NCBI RefSeq assembly: GCF_023145695.1
Contig: NZ_JAJHVV010000005.1
Location: 124,001 to 188,000 of the forward strand
Length of the DNA: 64,000 nt
DNA from: Vibrio amylolyticus
Lineage (GTDB): Bacteria; Pseudomonadota; Gammaproteobacteria; Enterobacterales; Vibrionaceae
Direction of reading: 5' to 3'
The notes beneath the pieces are model-generated. The model did not search any database and was not told the DNA's origin. It was given only the letters and a program-made list of their open reading frames with translations. Position 1 is the stretch's first letter. Each line of letters begins with the position of its first letter. The position numbers and the translations under genes are program-made. This document shows, one piece after another, positions 1 to 8,627 of this stretch.

Positions 1-251
1 CCTCTAACCCAGTCTAAACTCGCTTGTACAGTAATAAGAAAAAGAGCAATGATAACGAGCATGGCGAGCGTTTCTTTACTTTCTGATGAGAGCACGCGAT
101 CAAAAACCTGCATTGAAAACAAAGGTATTGCTAGGAAAAGAATGTTAACAACAGCGGAGAGTATGAAAATAAAAAAAATAAGCCCTTTGGTGGTGCCAAG
201 ATAGGACCTTGTTTCGCTACATTTGGCATCCGTGCCTATTGCTGTATTCAT
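1..251 (-). CDS. Type I secretion permease/ATPase, N-terminal part only
   Basis: The reverse strand encodes 83 residues from an ATG at 249-251 and runs off the left edge of the window. A short polar N-terminus is followed by two hydrophobic segments flanking the phrase IPLFSMQVFDRVL. This matches the first membrane helices of PrtD/LapB/HlyB-type ABC exporters, where a P-L-(Y/F)-x-x-Q-V-(Y/F)-D-R-V motif is typical. Such proteins form the inner-membrane energising part of type I secretion systems that export RTX adhesins or proteases. The ATPase part and any neighbouring membrane-fusion gene lie outside the window, so the substrate is unknown. The family call is fairly sure; the subfamily is inferred. 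Confidence 0.7.
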   Translation of the reverse strand, partial: MNTAIGTDAKCSETRSYLGTTKGLIFFIFILSAVVNILFLAIPLFSMQVFDRVLSSESKETLAMLVIIALFLITVQASLDWVR

Positions 252-604
252 GTAAGCCTCAATCGTTGTTGCATTATTAATATCTAGCCGATAACCAACT
301 AAAAGTGCTATTGATGGAATTCTCTATTGGTTAACAGTGAGGGAGTTTATAGAAAGAATCTAAACGGAAGTGTGATATAAATCATTTCGAAATGTGACAT
401 TGCTTCAGGTCTTAAAGGTGAGACAAACTTGCGAAATGTTATCATTCTGCTGTTAACACGTATCGTTCGTGCTTGTTGAAAGGGCTTTCATTAATGTAAA
501 TTATTGTTTTTATGTTGGTTATTATTCTTTAGATAACTTTCGGTAAGAATTGTTTCATAATATGAAAGAAGAGTGTATTCAACTGCACTAACAGGGTGTT
601 AACA
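252..604. other. Intergenic region, likely promoter of the type I secretion gene
   Basis: This AT-rich gap of about 350 bases lies between the start of the left secretion gene and the stop codon of arfB. I see no convincing reading frame. A partial CRP-like half-site arrangement (TGTGA with TCATT six bases later) sits at 371-386, upstream of the secretion gene, but the second half is poor. The rest looks like ordinary AT-rich regulatory DNA. Confidence 0.4.
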
Positions 605-1015
605 CTAATTCACTCTGCCTCTTAGTGCTTTAGTATTACTTTTACGCTTTTTAGCATCAACTCTGCGCTTTTGTGAGTTTCTTGTTGGCTTTGTTGGTCT
701 TCTTGTTTTCTGAACTATCGTGGCGGATAGGATGAGCTCCTTGAGACGGTTTAACGCATCTTCCTTATTCATCTCTTGAGTTCGAAAAGACTGCGCCTTA
801 ATGACAATGACCCCATCTTTAGTTAAACGGCTATCAGAAAGTGCTAATAGTCTCTCTTTATAAAAATCAGGTAGGGTAGAGCGCTTTACATCAAATTGAA
901 GATGGATGGCAGACGAAACCTTATTTACGTTTTGCCCACCGGCGCCTTGAGCTCGAATGGCGGTTAACTGAATCTCCCAGGATTGCAGAGTGACACTGTT
1001 TGATATTTTGAGCAT
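605..1015 (-). CDS. arfB: Alternative ribosome-rescue factor ArfB (peptidyl-tRNA hydrolase)
   Basis: This 136-residue protein is close in length to E. coli ArfB/YaeJ (140). The RF-1-like catalytic loop AQGAGGQNVNKV is at residues 23-34; its GGQ tripeptide hydrolyses peptidyl-tRNA on ribosomes stalled without a stop codon. The C-terminal third is a lysine/arginine-rich tail (KKRKSNTKALRGR), as in ArfB, where it inserts in the empty mRNA channel. The GGQ loop plus short length and basic tail separate it from full release factors. It is divergently placed from the downstream phosphatase gene, with only about 55 bases between starts. Confidence 0.93.
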   Translation of the reverse strand: MLKISNSVTLQSWEIQLTAIRAQGAGGQNVNKVSSAIHLQFDVKRSTLPDFYKERLLALSDSRLTKDGVIVIKAQSFRTQEMNKEDALNRLKELILSATIVQKTRRPTKPTRNSQKRRVDAKKRKSNTKALRGRVN

Positions 1016-1070
1016 ACTATTTTACTAACGGTTTTATCATTGCTTAATGACAGAAAGTGGAATAACGAGA

Positions 1071-1673
1071 ATGTACATTGATTTTGCTAAGTATCAAGGT
1101 CTTATTTTTGATATGGATGGCACACTGATTGATACGATGCCTGCACACCTTGACGCCTGGGAGAAAACGTCATTCCATTTTGATTTTCCTTTTACCAGAG
1201 GGTGGCTAAATAGTTTAGGTGGGATGCCGAGTTACAAGATTGTCGCCGAGATTAATCGAGAGTTTAAGCTGAACCTAGATGCCACGGAAATCTCAGAATA
1301 CAAAATGAAGACGTTTGCAGAGATCCCCGACCAAGGTGATACTATTCCATGTACTGTAGAGATATTAGAGCAATTTTATGGAAAGAAAAAACTTGCGGTT
1401 GGGACGGGGAGTCAGCGTGATAGCGCTCTAAGGCTGTTAGAGAAAGCAGATTTATTGTCGAAACTGGATGCTGTGGTGTCAGCTTCAGACGTTACTCAGC
1501 ATAAACCATCACCGGACACGTTTTTACAAGCTGCAGAAAAGCTAGGCTTAACGGCTAAGAATTGTGTTGTTTTTGAAGATACGAATCTAGGTAAAACTGC
1601 AGCGCATGCCGCAGGAATGGATTGTATTATGGTTGAAGGGGGTGAGTTGGTGTTTTATCCGTTAAATTCATAG
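1071..1673 (+). CDS. HAD-family sugar phosphatase, YqaB-like
   Basis: This is a HAD hydrolase of the beta-phosphoglucomutase/YqaB group. Motif I is FDMDGTLIDT, which contains the nucleophilic Asp. Motif II is VGTGS, motif III includes the Lys of HKPSPDTF, and motif IV is VFEDTNLG. E. coli YqaB (188 residues) dephosphorylates fructose-1-phosphate and related sugar phosphates, and the spacing of motifs here is the same. I chose the ATG at 1071 because it gives a YqaB-like N-terminus (200 residues). An upstream ATG at 1047 adds eight residues with no family support. The substrate is inferred from the family. The gene ends at a strong bidirectional terminator. Confidence 0.85.
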   Translation: MYIDFAKYQGLIFDMDGTLIDTMPAHLDAWEKTSFHFDFPFTRGWLNSLGGMPSYKIVAEINREFKLNLDATEISEYKMKTFAEIPDQGDTIPCTVEILEQFYGKKKLAVGTGSQRDSALRLLEKADLLSKLDAVVSASDVTQHKPSPDTFLQAAEKLGLTAKNCVVFEDTNLGKTAAHAAGMDCIMVEGGELVFYPLNS

Positions 1674-1702
1674 TTTATATGTGACTAAGTAAACAAACAG
1701 AA

Positions 1703-1736
1703 TAAAAAAAAGAGTCGAACGTTCGACTCTTTTTAG
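1703..1736. terminator. Bidirectional rho-independent terminator
   Basis: A perfect self-complementary arm (AGAGTCGAAC/GTTCGACTCT) is flanked by an A-run on the left and a T-run on the right. It sits between the convergent phosphatase and FKBP genes and can serve both. Confidence 0.88.
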
Positions 1737-1758
1737 TTTGAAATTCGGCGTGCTGAAA

Positions 1759-2232
1759 TTATTGAATTTCTAGAAGTTCAACGTCAAAAATTAGAACCGA
1801 AGCTGGTGGAATTGGCCCCGTACCGCCTTTACCATAGCCTAGGTTACTAGGTACGAATAAACGGAATTTGTCACCTTCTACCATTAACTGAACACCTTCA
1901 GTCCAACCTTTAATAACTTGATTAAGGCCAAATGCAATCGGTTCATTGCGTTCTACCGAACTATCGAACACCGTGCCATCAATAAGTGTACCGTGGTAAT
2001 GAACTTTCACACGGCTCGTTGCGGTTGGGTGAGTTTCACCTGTACCTTTGTTCAGCACCTGATATTGTAATCCGCTCTCGGTAGTGGTTACGTCTTCTTT
2101 TGCTCCATTTTCCGCTAGGAAAGCATCACCTTGAACTTGGTTTACTTCTGCTAGCTTGCCATTATTCCAGCTACGATAGATGAAAAAAATCGCCAAAACA
2201 ATGATAACCGCAGGGATGATAAATTTGTTCAT
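1759..2232 (-). CDS. FKBP-type peptidyl-prolyl cis-trans isomerase, membrane-anchored
   Basis: The protein has 157 residues. Residues 4-20 form a single hydrophobic segment with no clear cleavage site, so it is probably anchored in the inner membrane facing the periplasm. Residues 50-157 are an FKBP domain: VKVHYHGTLIDGTVFDSS, then VIKGWTEGVQLM, then the FVPSNLGYG and IPPASVLIFDVELL motifs that build the proline-binding pocket. It would catalyse prolyl isomerisation during folding of exported proteins. The next gene on the same strand is a DsbA-like lipoprotein about 60 bases upstream, which fits a small envelope folding operon. It lacks the long dimerisation domain of FkpA/FklB. Confidence 0.9.
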   Translation of the reverse strand: MNKFIIPAVIIVLAIFFIYRSWNNGKLAEVNQVQGDAFLAENGAKEDVTTTESGLQYQVLNKGTGETHPTATSRVKVHYHGTLIDGTVFDSSVERNEPIAFGLNQVIKGWTEGVQLMVEGDKFRLFVPSNLGYGKGGTGPIPPASVLIFDVELLEIQ

Positions 2233-2292
2233 ATTAATCCTATTATTTCTATATTAATAACAGCGGGTGAAAGCCGTTTATTTCTCAACTAA

Positions 2293-2928
2293 TTATTGCT
2301 CAACCAGATAATTGATTGTGCGAGCAAAGCTTTCTACGTCGCTATGGCCCTGAGTCAAAATCATATACTTACCGCTAACGATAAATGTTGGTACTGAGTT
2401 GATTTTTGCTTTTACAGAAACGTCTTGAGCTAAATCAAGTTGCTTGAAAAGCGCTTGTTGCATCTCTTCACCTAAGTAATATGGGCTGATCAATCCGCGA
2501 GATTCAAACGCGTTATCTATCGCCTGCTTACGCTCTGCTTGTGTAGCGCCTTCACCCATTTGAACAGCTGCGAACAACTCGTCCATCATTTCATGATCTG
2601 GTGTCGCTTTTAGTTGAATTTGCGCAGCGTAGTAAATCATCGCACTAATTTGAGCGCTTTCGTTAAACGTAACGTGTACCTTACCGATACGTTGATTGGT
2701 CGCTTTTTCTAGTTCTGGGATAATCTGTTCCATTTTACGGCAATGCCCACAAGTCAAAGAGAAAACTTCGGTGACAGGCGCCAAGCCATAGTTTGATAGA
2801 TCAGCAGGTAACCGAACAAATTGTTTGCCTTCTTCAGGGTGAGAGCTCTCAGAGCAGCCCGCCAAAAAAGTGATGGAAATTAGAGCAGTAATTATTAGGG
2901 AAGATAGTTTTTTCATGGAAAGGCCCAT
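2293..2928 (-). CDS. DsbA-like thiol:disulfide interchange lipoprotein
   Basis: The signal peptide ends in a lipobox (FLAGC), so the mature protein is probably lipid-anchored. The thioredoxin-fold active site reads CGHC (in FSLTCGHCRKME), and the cis-proline loop VPTF is near the C-terminus. The CGHC dipeptide (GH between cysteines; classical DsbA is CPHC) suggests a modified redox potential. The likely role is introducing or shuffling disulfide bonds in envelope proteins. A downstream ATG four codons in (MKKLSSL) gives a more normal signal peptide, so the start is uncertain. The FKBP isomerase follows on the same strand. Confidence 0.85.
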   Translation of the reverse strand: MGLSMKKLSSLIITALISITFLAGCSESSHPEEGKQFVRLPADLSNYGLAPVTEVFSLTCGHCRKMEQIIPELEKATNQRIGKVHVTFNESAQISAMIYYAAQIQLKATPDHEMMDELFAAVQMGEGATQAERKQAIDNAFESRGLISPYYLGEEMQQALFKQLDLAQDVSVKAKINSVPTFIVSGKYMILTQGHSDVESFARTINYLVEQ

Positions 2929-3154
2929 TCTTTTTAAGTATCAAGATTCTAACTGTATCCATCGCTGACGAAAACGAAATTTTGATGTTAACGGTTGGTT
3001 TTTAATAAATAGCGGATATTTGTCGACTTTTAAAGAGTTTGTCTCTAACGCGATGACTAAAAGAAAATTTGTATTGGAGGCTAAAGTTTAAAGTGTGCTG
3101 CCGATATACTTATAGTTGGATGATGATATTAAACTGAGATGAGATGGCACCGTT

Positions 3155-3766
3155 ATGAAGTATTTCACCTTACCTATTTTGTTAGTCTTAGCAGGATGTG
3201 GAAACCTGTCCGAAATGTCGATGGGTGGTAACATGCTGGATGTTGCTCCGAAAGGAGACGTTGAGTTGCGTTATCCAGAGTGGAGAAAAGCGCCACAGAT
3301 CTCAACGGCAGAGGTTGAGGGTCCAATGGGGCAGCAAAGAACTTCAAGCTATGATTCATTACAGAGCTTTTTGATTAGAAATGGTGTGGATTACGAAGTG
3401 TTACCTGGCAACCATGTAATGGTAAAACTAAAAGACACCATTAAGTTTGAAACGGGCTCTGCTCAAGTTTCTTCTGATTCATCTTATTGGCTTGGCATGA
3501 TGGGGGGATATTTAGCTCAACAACCGGGCATTGATATTGTTATTGATGGTCATGCAGATAGCACCGGAACCCCAAACTTCAATGATGGCTTGTCTTTACA
3601 AAGAGCGAAGCAAGTAAAGCAAACGCTACTAAAAAATAATGTGGCAATGGACTCTATTTTTACGCGTGGTTATGGTGAATATGTCCCGGCGTGCACAAAC
3701 AAAACCAAGGCGGGTAAAGCGTGTAATCGTAGGGTTGAAGTGCTGTTTGTCGTATCGAATAATTAG
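3155..3766 (+). CDS. OmpA-family lipoprotein
   Basis: This 203-residue protein has a very short signal peptide and a lipobox (VLAGC, Cys15). The C-terminal half is an OmpA-like peptidoglycan-binding domain: IDGHADSTGTPNFNDGLS contains the Asp, and QRAKQVKQTLL plus NRRVEVLF contain the conserved Arg residues used to bind diaminopimelate. It is expected in the outer membrane, facing the periplasm and holding the cell wall. Residues 15-80 are of unknown fold. The gene stands alone between promoters. Confidence 0.88.
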   Translation: MKYFTLPILLVLAGCGNLSEMSMGGNMLDVAPKGDVELRYPEWRKAPQISTAEVEGPMGQQRTSSYDSLQSFLIRNGVDYEVLPGNHVMVKLKDTIKFETGSAQVSSDSSYWLGMMGGYLAQQPGIDIVIDGHADSTGTPNFNDGLSLQRAKQVKQTLLKNNVAMDSIFTRGYGEYVPACTNKTKAGKACNRRVEVLFVVSNN

Positions 3767-3903
3767 GGCTTAACGATCTTTTACATTAAAAATTGTTACA
3801 ATTTAGATGTGATATAGCAATATGGGAATGAGCGTTATTCCTTACGTTTATTTCAGTTGATGATATTATGCGCGACGCTTTTGACAACTGAGACTCGCTC
3901 AAT

Positions 3904-4551
3904 ATGAAACCTGCTGCAATCTTAACTACTGCACTTCTCGCTTCTCTTAGTATGCCCGCAATGGCAAACAAGTCACAATCTAGCATTGCGGCCGGGTTTG
4001 TATTCACAGAAGTAGGTTCTGGTGGGTTTGAAGATTATTTTGGTGATCTTTACAATAATGAAGACTTATCAAAATCCATGTTTGGTGCGTATGTTAATGG
4101 TCAATATTCCTTCGATAACCCTCTATTTATATCCGCGAGTATGGAAGGCGTAACCCGCAGCTCGACTTCGCTTGAAAGTATGGATGTACAACTAGGCGTT
4201 GCATTACCCTTAGCTGCCAATATTGAAGGCTATTTAACCGGTGGAGTTGATTGGGTGCGTCCTATTAGAAGAACTTCAAACGTCGATGGTGAAGGGAACT
4301 TTGGTTATCATAAGCCTTATGACCATGGTGCTGTCGCGGAAGCTGGCGTACATATTGATGTAAATAGTGTCTGGTCAGTTAACCCTGCGTATAGCTATAG
4401 CGATGTTTTTGATAATGGGATACACAAAGCCAAAATTCATAACACGTTTAATATCCGGGGTGGTTTTGGTATTCAGGCGAGCTATGAATACGTCTTCAGT
4501 AAAAACTTAGGCCAAAGTAACTTTAAAGGTGGTGTAATCTACGCCTTCTAA
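3904..4551 (+). CDS. Predicted outer-membrane beta-barrel protein
   Basis: The protein has 215 residues with a clear signal peptide ending in MPAMA. The mature part alternates polar and hydrophobic residues in short strands, is glycine and aromatic rich, and ends in ...GGVIYAF. A terminal Phe is the usual BAM recognition signal of outer-membrane barrels. I estimate 8-10 strands from the length. I recognise no transport family. The gene has its own terminator and no co-oriented neighbour close by. Confidence 0.7.
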   Translation: MKPAAILTTALLASLSMPAMANKSQSSIAAGFVFTEVGSGGFEDYFGDLYNNEDLSKSMFGAYVNGQYSFDNPLFISASMEGVTRSSTSLESMDVQLGVALPLAANIEGYLTGGVDWVRPIRRTSNVDGEGNFGYHKPYDHGAVAEAGVHIDVNSVWSVNPAYSYSDVFDNGIHKAKIHNTFNIRGGFGIQASYEYVFSKNLGQSNFKGGVIYAF

Positions 4552-4580
4552 TTGTTATTACCTCCTTCATCTATTCAAGA

Positions 4581-4615
4581 AAATGGCCAAACATAATTGT
4601 TGGCCATTTTTTGTA
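4581..4615 (+). terminator. Rho-independent terminator after the beta-barrel gene
   Basis: The inverted repeat AAATGGCCAA / TTGGCCATTT with a 9-10 base loop is followed by a T-run. It lies 30 bases after the stop of the barrel gene. Confidence 0.85.
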
Positions 4616-4745
4616 TTAGTTTTACCAAATTCCTTCCTATTCCCATAACTTGTATTGTCCTTATCTTCTATGTTCGTCACGGTAGTGTTATGTTGCGACG
4701 GTCATGGCGTTTTTGTAGCCGAAGTGAATGCATTAAGGATGATCA

Positions 4746-5918
4746 ATGAATAGGAATGTTTGGTTGCTGTCGCTCTGTCAGGCTCTATTAATGACGGGTA
4801 ATATACTGTTGATATCTGTTATCGCTTTAATAGGGAAAAAGATTGCGCCAAGCACTAGCATGATAACCCTACCAGTAGCGCTTCAGTTTTTAGGACTGAT
4901 GTCAGCGACGATTCCAGCGTCTTTAATCTCAGGAAAACTAGGGCGAAAAAAAGGATTCAGTATAGGTAATGTGGTCGGAATTACAGGGGCTAGTCTTGCC
5001 ACTTTTTCATTAACTCAGCAGAATTTTTATTTATTTTGTTTTGCGACATTTCTACTCGGAATTGGTATCGGCTTTGGGACATTATATCGGTTCGCTGCTA
5101 TTGAAGTCTGTGATGCCAATGCGCGTCACCGCGCGATTTCGATGTCAATGGCGGGTGGTGTCTTAGCCGCGATCTTAGGGCCAAACTTAGCGATTATGTC
5201 GCAGCAATGGTCTCAAGATGGACTGTATATTGGTGCGTTCGGTTCACTCATCGTATTGAATATTCTTGCGTTAGTTATTCTACAAACCATTTCATTCCCT
5301 ACTGTTTCATCTAGTACAAATACGACTAAAGCGGACAAGCTAAGTACGATTATTAAGGCTCCGAACTTTATAGTGGCAGTCTTTGCCGCAATGGTGGCAT
5401 ACGCAGTGATGAATATACTCATGACTGCAACACCACTCGCGATGATTGGGTGCGGTTTCAACTTTACTAAGGCGGCTGGTGTCATTGAATGGCACGTATT
5501 AGGAATGTTTGCTCCGGCCTTCTTTACAGGGCGGCTGATTGAGCTGTTTGGGGCTAGAATGATGATCTTGCTTGGTGGGTTACTATTTGTTGCTTGCATC
5601 GCGATCAATATTCATGGGCAGTCAATTTGGCACTTTAGGGCTGCGCTAGTGTTATTGGGTGTTGGTTGGAACTTCATGTTCATCGCGGCAACAGGACTGT
5701 TCAGTCAATCCTATAAAGAGTCTAATAAACCAAAGGCTCAAGCCTTTAATGAATGTGTGGTCTTTAGCTGTGTAACGATTACCGCTTTGTTGTCAGGTTG
5801 GTTGGAATCAACCGTAGGTTGGCAGAATCTTAATATTTACGTTCTCCCATTTGTATTGATGGTTATCGGCTTGTTTGCATGGGACGTTAAGAAGAGCCAA
5901 GTTTCTGGTGTAGCGTAA
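4746..5918 (+). CDS. Major facilitator superfamily transporter
   Basis: This 390-residue, highly hydrophobic protein has about twelve predicted membrane helices. The loop between helices 2 and 3 carries the MFS signature (SGKLGRKKGF). The second half contains the phrase WHVLGMFAPAFFTGRLIELFGAR, typical of an uncharacterised MFS group that transports small organic molecules or drugs. A Shine-Dalgarno-like AAGGA lies eight bases before the ATG. The substrate cannot be read from the sequence. It is convergent with the long membrane enzyme gene on its right, with under 50 bases between stops. Confidence 0.85.
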   Translation: MNRNVWLLSLCQALLMTGNILLISVIALIGKKIAPSTSMITLPVALQFLGLMSATIPASLISGKLGRKKGFSIGNVVGITGASLATFSLTQQNFYLFCFATFLLGIGIGFGTLYRFAAIEVCDANARHRAISMSMAGGVLAAILGPNLAIMSQQWSQDGLYIGAFGSLIVLNILALVILQTISFPTVSSSTNTTKADKLSTIIKAPNFIVAVFAAMVAYAVMNILMTATPLAMIGCGFNFTKAAGVIEWHVLGMFAPAFFTGRLIELFGARMMILLGGLLFVACIAINIHGQSIWHFRAALVLLGVGWNFMFIAATGLFSQSYKESNKPKAQAFNECVVFSCVTITALLSGWLESTVGWQNLNIYVLPFVLMVIGLFAWDVKKSQVSGVA

Positions 5919-5965
5919 GAAGTTAGAAGGTGACCAGTTTTAATAGAAGGTTCTGGCGCTAACCT

Positions 5966-8443
5966 TCACGGGAAGATGATTTTATAGCTTGAAAGGTGAG
6001 TTATAGATGACAATAACATTCTTAATGCCGGATGATTAACACCTGCGTTGGTTAGCTGGGTACTTAAGTTATGCTCATTGATATTTAACTGAGTCCAGGT
6101 GTTGAGCTCAAGCTGAAGAGGGGTAATGATCTTTTGGGTTAAATGCTTTTCTACAAATGTCAGTAGTGATGAATCAAAACTAATCGACGCCATATTCTGT
6201 TGAGTTAGTTGCATAAGTAATTGATTTGTATAGCTCTCTATTTCTTGTTTGTTGGCCGTATTCATCATACCAGTCAGTTTTTTTGTTGGGAGATAGTAAC
6301 TTGTCTTCCAACCTAACTTGGATAATTGATGAACTTCATTGGAACGTAACGGGGTTTCCAGTAACGTTCGAGATCTTAGATCGTAAAGTTGTTCCAAGCT
6401 TTCTAGTTGGTGGATGACGCTAGGTAAGTTACTCGTTGATAAGTTTTTTATATCAAACCAAAGCACTTCAAATTTACCGCTTTCAAATTCTAAAAATCTC
6501 GCTAGCGATTGACCCGATAAGGTACCGGGGTCGTGCCCAACCATGAGCCGTTGCGTCGTTTCATTAATCCAGATATCGACTTCAATACGTTTAAACCCCA
6601 CTCTAGATACGCTATCTAGCATCCCAATAGTATTCACTCTGTGTGCCATCAACGATGGATTTTCTGTAAGGTTTGAACGCGCCATTTGAGTTTCTAGTGC
6701 TTGTATGGGGACTTCCCCGTGCATGGTTAATGCTTGCTCAAGGGGTAACGAGTAACTTGATGAGCTAATATCAAAGGTGTTCTGCGTGGTATTGGTGGAG
6801 ACATCTACTATTCCTAAGATAGAGTCGTAAAGCAGATCGTTGGTAAATACCTTGTTCGTGTTCTCTTCAAGTATCGAACGTTTGTTGTCATCAAAAGTAT
6901 GACCAGTCCATATTAAGAAGGGGATTTCAACCATAGGCTCAGTAAAGCGCTTGGCATCATGACCTAGGCCTGCCACAACATCTTCTCCATGGTCTGGTAT
7001 GAAAAATAACGTCGAAAAGGTGGGCTGGTTTAAAATAAGCTTATGGACCTTTTTTAACATTGAGTCTGCCAAGGCGACGCTTTGGTCATAACAGAGGCTG
7101 CTTTGTTCTAAATAGAAGTAGTAGGGCAAAGGTTCAAAAGTAATATTTTTTCCTTTGGTTCGATCGCAATAACGAATGTGACTACCCATCATATGTAATA
7201 CGATAAAATGGTTTTTTGAGTTATCAATTGTCTTCAGATACTGTTCTAATTCACTGACTAACGCATCGTCTAACTTGCGTGTATTATCCGACTTTCCAAC
7301 GTTGGAATTAATAAATCGTACGTAATCACTTTCATGCGCGAGCGCTGACACCAAGTTGTCCCAAATCCCAGCCGACACTTGGTTACTGATCCACGCTGTT
7401 TCGAAGTCTGCTTGGTTCAGCACGTCAATGAGTGAAGCACTCTCGTAGTAGTTTAATTGGTTGTATTGATTACTTTGCGTAAGAGCCAGAGACAGGGTTT
7501 CCATGGTGTGAGTATGGCTAGAGTAGGTTTGTTCGAACTGAATCGGCTTGGAAGAGTTTATCCATGGGGTTGTATCTCGACGGTAGCCATAACTTGAAAG
7601 GTGATGCTTAGAAAGAGACTCACCGATAACGAGGACATGTAATTTCCCAGTAGATCCTACTGTTGCTTCGTTTCTGGATTGGTTTTCTGCTCTTTTATTG
7701 ATCACCAGTTGAAGCTTCGCTATCTCATGACGATATATCTCGGTGTATCCGTACGCAGTTTTAATTCCTTTGAATAGATCGTTTGATTGAACAGAAATAA
7801 CGAAAAATAGACACGTAATAATCGTGAACATCGGAGTGGCTGTGATAGGTAAAAGATTCTTTGAACTGGTTTGAATATAAATGACGGCGACAAAAGTGAA
7901 ACCTGCGAGAAAGACAAAAAATGTTATGGTAAGTACGGTATCAACAACATATTCGTACATTTCACTAGGGTTGCTCTGCATTAGGGCAAACACAAATTCC
8001 TGATCAATTGAACCATAGGTCTTATAGCTGACAACCATGATAAACGTTAAAAGCCATGTAAAAATGACAAAGGTAGATACGATAAACCGAATAATAGTGA
8101 GAGAGTGACTGGCGGAATAAAGAAGAAGCATCAGCGCCAATAAGTGAACTATAGCGATTGCAAAAGCAGAACTAACTTCTAAACCAGAGACAAAAAACTT
8201 GCTGTATGCGTATATGGCGACGATAGCGAATAGAAGAGACGTAGAAGTGAGGAATCGAGCTTGCTGGTTTTTGTGAATGAAGAAAATAGTTGCCCACATT
8301 AAGCAGAGGCAAAACATTATCGCTGAACCTAGTGGTTCTGCATGAACTGCGTGCCTAAACCATTGAAGTACTGCAACTCCAATCAACATAAATAACAGCA
8401 AAATATTAAGTAGGTTTATTAGTCGAAGACTTGATCTAGACAT
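5966..8443 (-). CDS. Fusion: phosphoethanolamine-transferase-like enzyme plus GDPD-like domain
   Basis: The protein has 825 residues. Residues 10-190 hold five or six membrane helices. Residues 255-540 are a sulfatase-fold catalytic domain like EptA/CptA/OpgE: VIGESLSK with the nucleophile region near residue 275, SSYGYRRDTTP after it, HMMGSHIRY in the middle and the metal-binding PDHGED. Residues 595-825 are an extra domain with MAHRVNTIG, RIEVDIWIN and MVGHDPG, resembling the H, E-x-D and H-D sites of glycerophosphodiester phosphodiesterases. EptA-type enzymes move phosphoethanolamine from phosphatidylethanolamine to lipid A or glycans in the periplasm. Family members usually have about 550 residues and lack the second domain. 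The start has GAAGGG ten bases upstream. Confidence 0.8.
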   Translation of the reverse strand: MSRSSLRLINLLNILLLFMLIGVAVLQWFRHAVHAEPLGSAIMFCLCLMWATIFFIHKNQQARFLTSTSLLFAIVAIYAYSKFFVSGLEVSSAFAIAIVHLLALMLLLYSASHSLTIIRFIVSTFVIFTWLLTFIMVVSYKTYGSIDQEFVFALMQSNPSEMYEYVVDTVLTITFFVFLAGFTFVAVIYIQTSSKNLLPITATPMFTIITCLFFVISVQSNDLFKGIKTAYGYTEIYRHEIAKLQLVINKRAENQSRNEATVGSTGKLHVLVIGESLSKHHLSSYGYRRDTTPWINSSKPIQFEQTYSSHTHTMETLSLALTQSNQYNQLNYYESASLIDVLNQADFETAWISNQVSAGIWDNLVSALAHESDYVRFINSNVGKSDNTRKLDDALVSELEQYLKTIDNSKNHFIVLHMMGSHIRYCDRTKGKNITFEPLPYYFYLEQSSLCYDQSVALADSMLKKVHKLILNQPTFSTLFFIPDHGEDVVAGLGHDAKRFTEPMVEIPFLIWTGHTFDDNKRSILEENTNKVFTNDLLYDSILGIVDVSTNTTQNTFDISSSSYSLPLEQALTMHGEVPIQALETQMARSNLTENPSLMAHRVNTIGMLDSVSRVGFKRIEVDIWINETTQRLMVGHDPGTLSGQSLARFLEFESGKFEVLWFDIKNLSTSNLPSVIHQLESLEQLYDLRSRTLLETPLRSNEVHQLSKLGWKTSYYLPTKKLTGMMNTANKQEIESYTNQLLMQLTQQNMASISFDSSLLTFVEKHLTQKIITPLQLELNTWTQLNINEHNLSTQLTNAGVNHPALRMLLSSITHLSSYKIIFP

Positions 8444-8562
8444 TTACACCCTTCTCTAGGAGTGAACAATATTTCAGTTGTTATCTTATTAATAAATCTA
8501 GGAAAGATTATCGGAGGTGTCCATCAATTTTAAAAGTCAGGACTGATAAGTCGCCTGAAATA

Positions 8563-8597
8563 AAAAGCCCCTGCATCAGGCATGCAGGGGCTTTTGG
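8563..8597 (-). terminator. Rho-independent terminator after transketolase
   Basis: A 14-bp GC-rich stem (AAAAGCCCCTGCAT paired with ATGCAGGGGCTTTT) around a 5-base loop lies 30 bases past the transketolase stop. A/T runs on both sides would allow it to act in both directions. Confidence 0.9.
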
Positions 8598-8627
8598 GTT
8601 TTCAGAGAAAAGCTATTGCTTAAAAGA

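Noticed and set aside
371..386. CRP site upstream of the type I secretion gene
   Set aside because: Only the left half (TGTGA) fits; the right half is TCATT rather than TCACA.
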